64,000 nt of DNA from Alphaproteobacteria bacterium (GTDB taxonomy: Bacteria > Pseudomonadota > Alphaproteobacteria > Thalassobaculales > Thalassobaculaceae): NCBI GenBank assembly GCA_022822665.1, contig JAJEAR010000029.1, forward strand, positions 1-64,000, written 5' to 3'. Positions 63,208-64,000 of this stretch are shown in pieces. Within the stretch, counting starts at the first letter, position 1. Each line of letters starts with the position of its first letter. The notes beneath the pieces were generated by a model, which was not told where the DNA came from, ran no database searches, and saw only the letters and a list, made by a program, of their open reading frames with translations. The translations under genes and the position numbers were made by a program.

Positions 63208-63780
63208 TCAAGGAATGGAAATTCCAAGTCTCGTGAGCGTCGCGATGTCCATGCGTCCGGTTTGAGGAATCCCTTCAGTCTGCTGAAAGGCCCGCAATGC
63301 GGCCCGAGTCTTGGGTCCCAGCAGGCCATCGATGTCCCCGTTGTAGAAACCTCGGCGCATCAGGGCCGCCTGGACCCGGATCACCATCCTCGACACGTCC
63401 TGCGGGGTCGGCTTGGGAATCGTCCGCTCGATCCGCGGTGTAGTCCTCGGAATCACGGACGGGGCCTGGTTCGACGGCGGTGACTGATATTGCGGTTGCG
63501 GCGCCGGCGTCGAGGGGGCCTGTCGCACTCCGCCGCTGCTGGACCGGTGACTCCGGTGACTGCGATGGGAGCTATGGCTCCTGTGCGCGGCATATTGGTC
63601 CTCGGCCGTCGCATTCAGTGTATTCGGCAACAAGACCGACCCGCTGTCGGGGCTGCCGGGCGCTTCGAGGCCATCGCCCGTTGCGGCGGCGACGGTGGCT
63701 CCCAGCGCCGCCGTCGTCATGCCTCCGGCTGCTAGTGCCGGCCAGCCTAGAAGGCGCCAAACCCTACCGCGCCATGTCAT
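63208..63780 (-). CDS. hxsA: His-Xaa-Ser repeat protein HxsA
   Basis: A 190-residue exported or membrane-anchored protein. Order: a hydrophobic N-terminus (about 10-35) acting as signal or anchor; a His/Ser cluster of five HxS tripeptides at residues 66-80 (HRS HSS HRS HRS HRS, then SS); a Pro/Gln-rich linker (88-125); and a C-terminal peptidoglycan-binding domain (about 130-190, IRVQAALMRRGFYNGDIDGL). This is the architecture of HxsA, the presumed substrate of the Hxs system, in which radical SAM proteins HxsB and HxsC with HxsD are predicted to modify the His/Ser region. The chemistry and function are unknown. ATG 63780 follows GAGGG, 39 bases after the HxsC stop. Confidence 0.85.
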   Translation of the reverse strand: MTWRGRVWRLLGWPALAAGGMTTAALGATVAAATGDGLEAPGSPDSGSVLLPNTLNATAEDQYAAHRSHSSHRSHRSHRSSSGGVRQAPSTPAPQPQYQSPPSNQAPSVIPRTTPRIERTIPKPTPQDVSRMVIRVQAALMRRGFYNGDIDGLLGPKTRAALRAFQQTEGIPQTGRMDIATLTRLGISIP

Positions 63781-63819
63781 GGATATTGTCCCTCACCGAT
63801 TAGTCCGATCCGATCTGCT

Positions 63820-64000
63820 CTACGATTCACCCGTCACCGGCTTGATAGCACGACTCTTCCACTTCCCATCCATCGACCGAAAGAACCCGCAGCACTCGTC
63901 TCGCAGGGTGCAACCGACGCAATCCGGCAGAAATGTGTTCTTCCAGTCCGAGATGCTCTGTCGGGAGAATGGCCTTAGCTCGACCGGCACGGTGCAGAGA
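63820..64000 (-). CDS. hxsC: His-Xaa-Ser system radical SAM maturase HxsC, C-terminal 59 residues (gene runs off the window)
   Basis: The visible frame ends at TAG 63820. It reads LCTVPVELRPFSRQSISDWK, then NTFLPDCVGCTLRDECCGFFRSM. The QSISDWKN..LP.C..C..+..C motif and its cysteine triad (CVGC...ECC) match the C-terminal iron-sulfur-binding segment of HxsC. The radical SAM CxxxCxxC core lies outside the window. Being directly upstream of hxsA on the same strand supports the assignment. hxsB and hxsD should follow at higher coordinates. Confidence 0.75.
   Translation of the reverse strand, partial: LCTVPVELRPFSRQSISDWKNTFLPDCVGCTLRDECCGFFRSMDGKWKSRAIKPVTGES

Noticed and set aside
63208..63780. 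HxsA first considered as a generic peptidoglycan-binding protein with a His/Ser low-complexity stretch
   Set aside because: The HxS tripeptide register, the domain order and an HxsC-like tail immediately upstream fit the Hxs system better.

Overview
The window is a high-GC (mid-60s percent by eye) alphaproteobacterial chromosome segment, probably from a Rhodospirillales-like organism. The lineage is inferred from MipZ (the ParA-type division regulator of alphaproteobacteria), a class I lysyl-tRNA synthetase, adjacent clpS-clpA, and many short-chain carboxylate, branched-chain amino acid and TRAP/TTT transporters. No rRNA, CRISPR array or intact prophage is visible. One tRNA gene (anticodon CAT) is present.

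Layout. 1-0.8 kb: a truncated DUF4143-type ATPase butting against the 3' end of a foreign reading frame, with a 19-bp perfect palindrome at its promoter end. 1.4-4.3 kb: an amidohydrolase - SelO - RidA operon. 4.3-11 kb: an epimerase plus ThDP decarboxylase pair, divergent from a TAXI-type TRAP transporter. 11-12.1 kb: an orphan HExxH metallopeptidase. 12.4-18.7 kb: two divergent acyl-CoA units (luciferase-like oxidoreductase, acyl-CoA synthetase and CoA-transferase; CoA-transferase and GST). 18.9-19.9 kb: a HepT-MntA toxin-antitoxin pair with a 45-residue membrane peptide gene upstream. 19.9-22.2 kb: TauE/SafE, TauD, GFA and the tRNA. 22.5-25.5 kb: a TctABC tricarboxylate transporter. 26-32.3 kb: lysK, an HCCA isomerase, an FAD oxidoreductase, two paralogous DehI dehalogenase-like genes and an enolase-superfamily enzyme. 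32.4-39.9 kb: mipZ - VWA - J-protein, then galU - ugd - phosphohexomutase (UDP-glucuronate and sugar-phosphate precursors), and a D,D-carboxypeptidase with a SPOR domain.

41-46.4 kb is a visibly lower-GC island: a GtrB/GtrA pair (bactoprenol-linked sugar transfer and flipping) followed by two tandemly duplicated polytopic membrane proteins, most likely the cognate GT-C-type transferases. 47-49.7 kb is clpS-clpA with a strong terminator. 49.75-58.7 kb is a long minus-strand block that joins a LivFH-SBP-MG branched-chain amino acid ABC transporter to ilvD, a RidA-family gene and a FemAB-like acyltransferase. 59.4-60.7 kb is an NtaA/DszA-type flavin monooxygenase.

60.7-64 kb is accessory DNA with an integrase remnant, a DUF3800 gene whose 3' end contains a terminator-like hairpin, and, at the right edge, part of a His-Xaa-Ser (Hxs) radical-SAM peptide-modification system: hxsA (five HxS tripeptides plus a peptidoglycan-binding domain) and the C-terminus of the radical SAM protein HxsC. 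This system is the most interesting content; its remaining genes should lie just beyond position 64000. Several real genes are shorter than 60 codons (19697-19834, 51895-52023, and possibly 19561-19653) and are listed here because their ribosome binding sites and reading frames support them.
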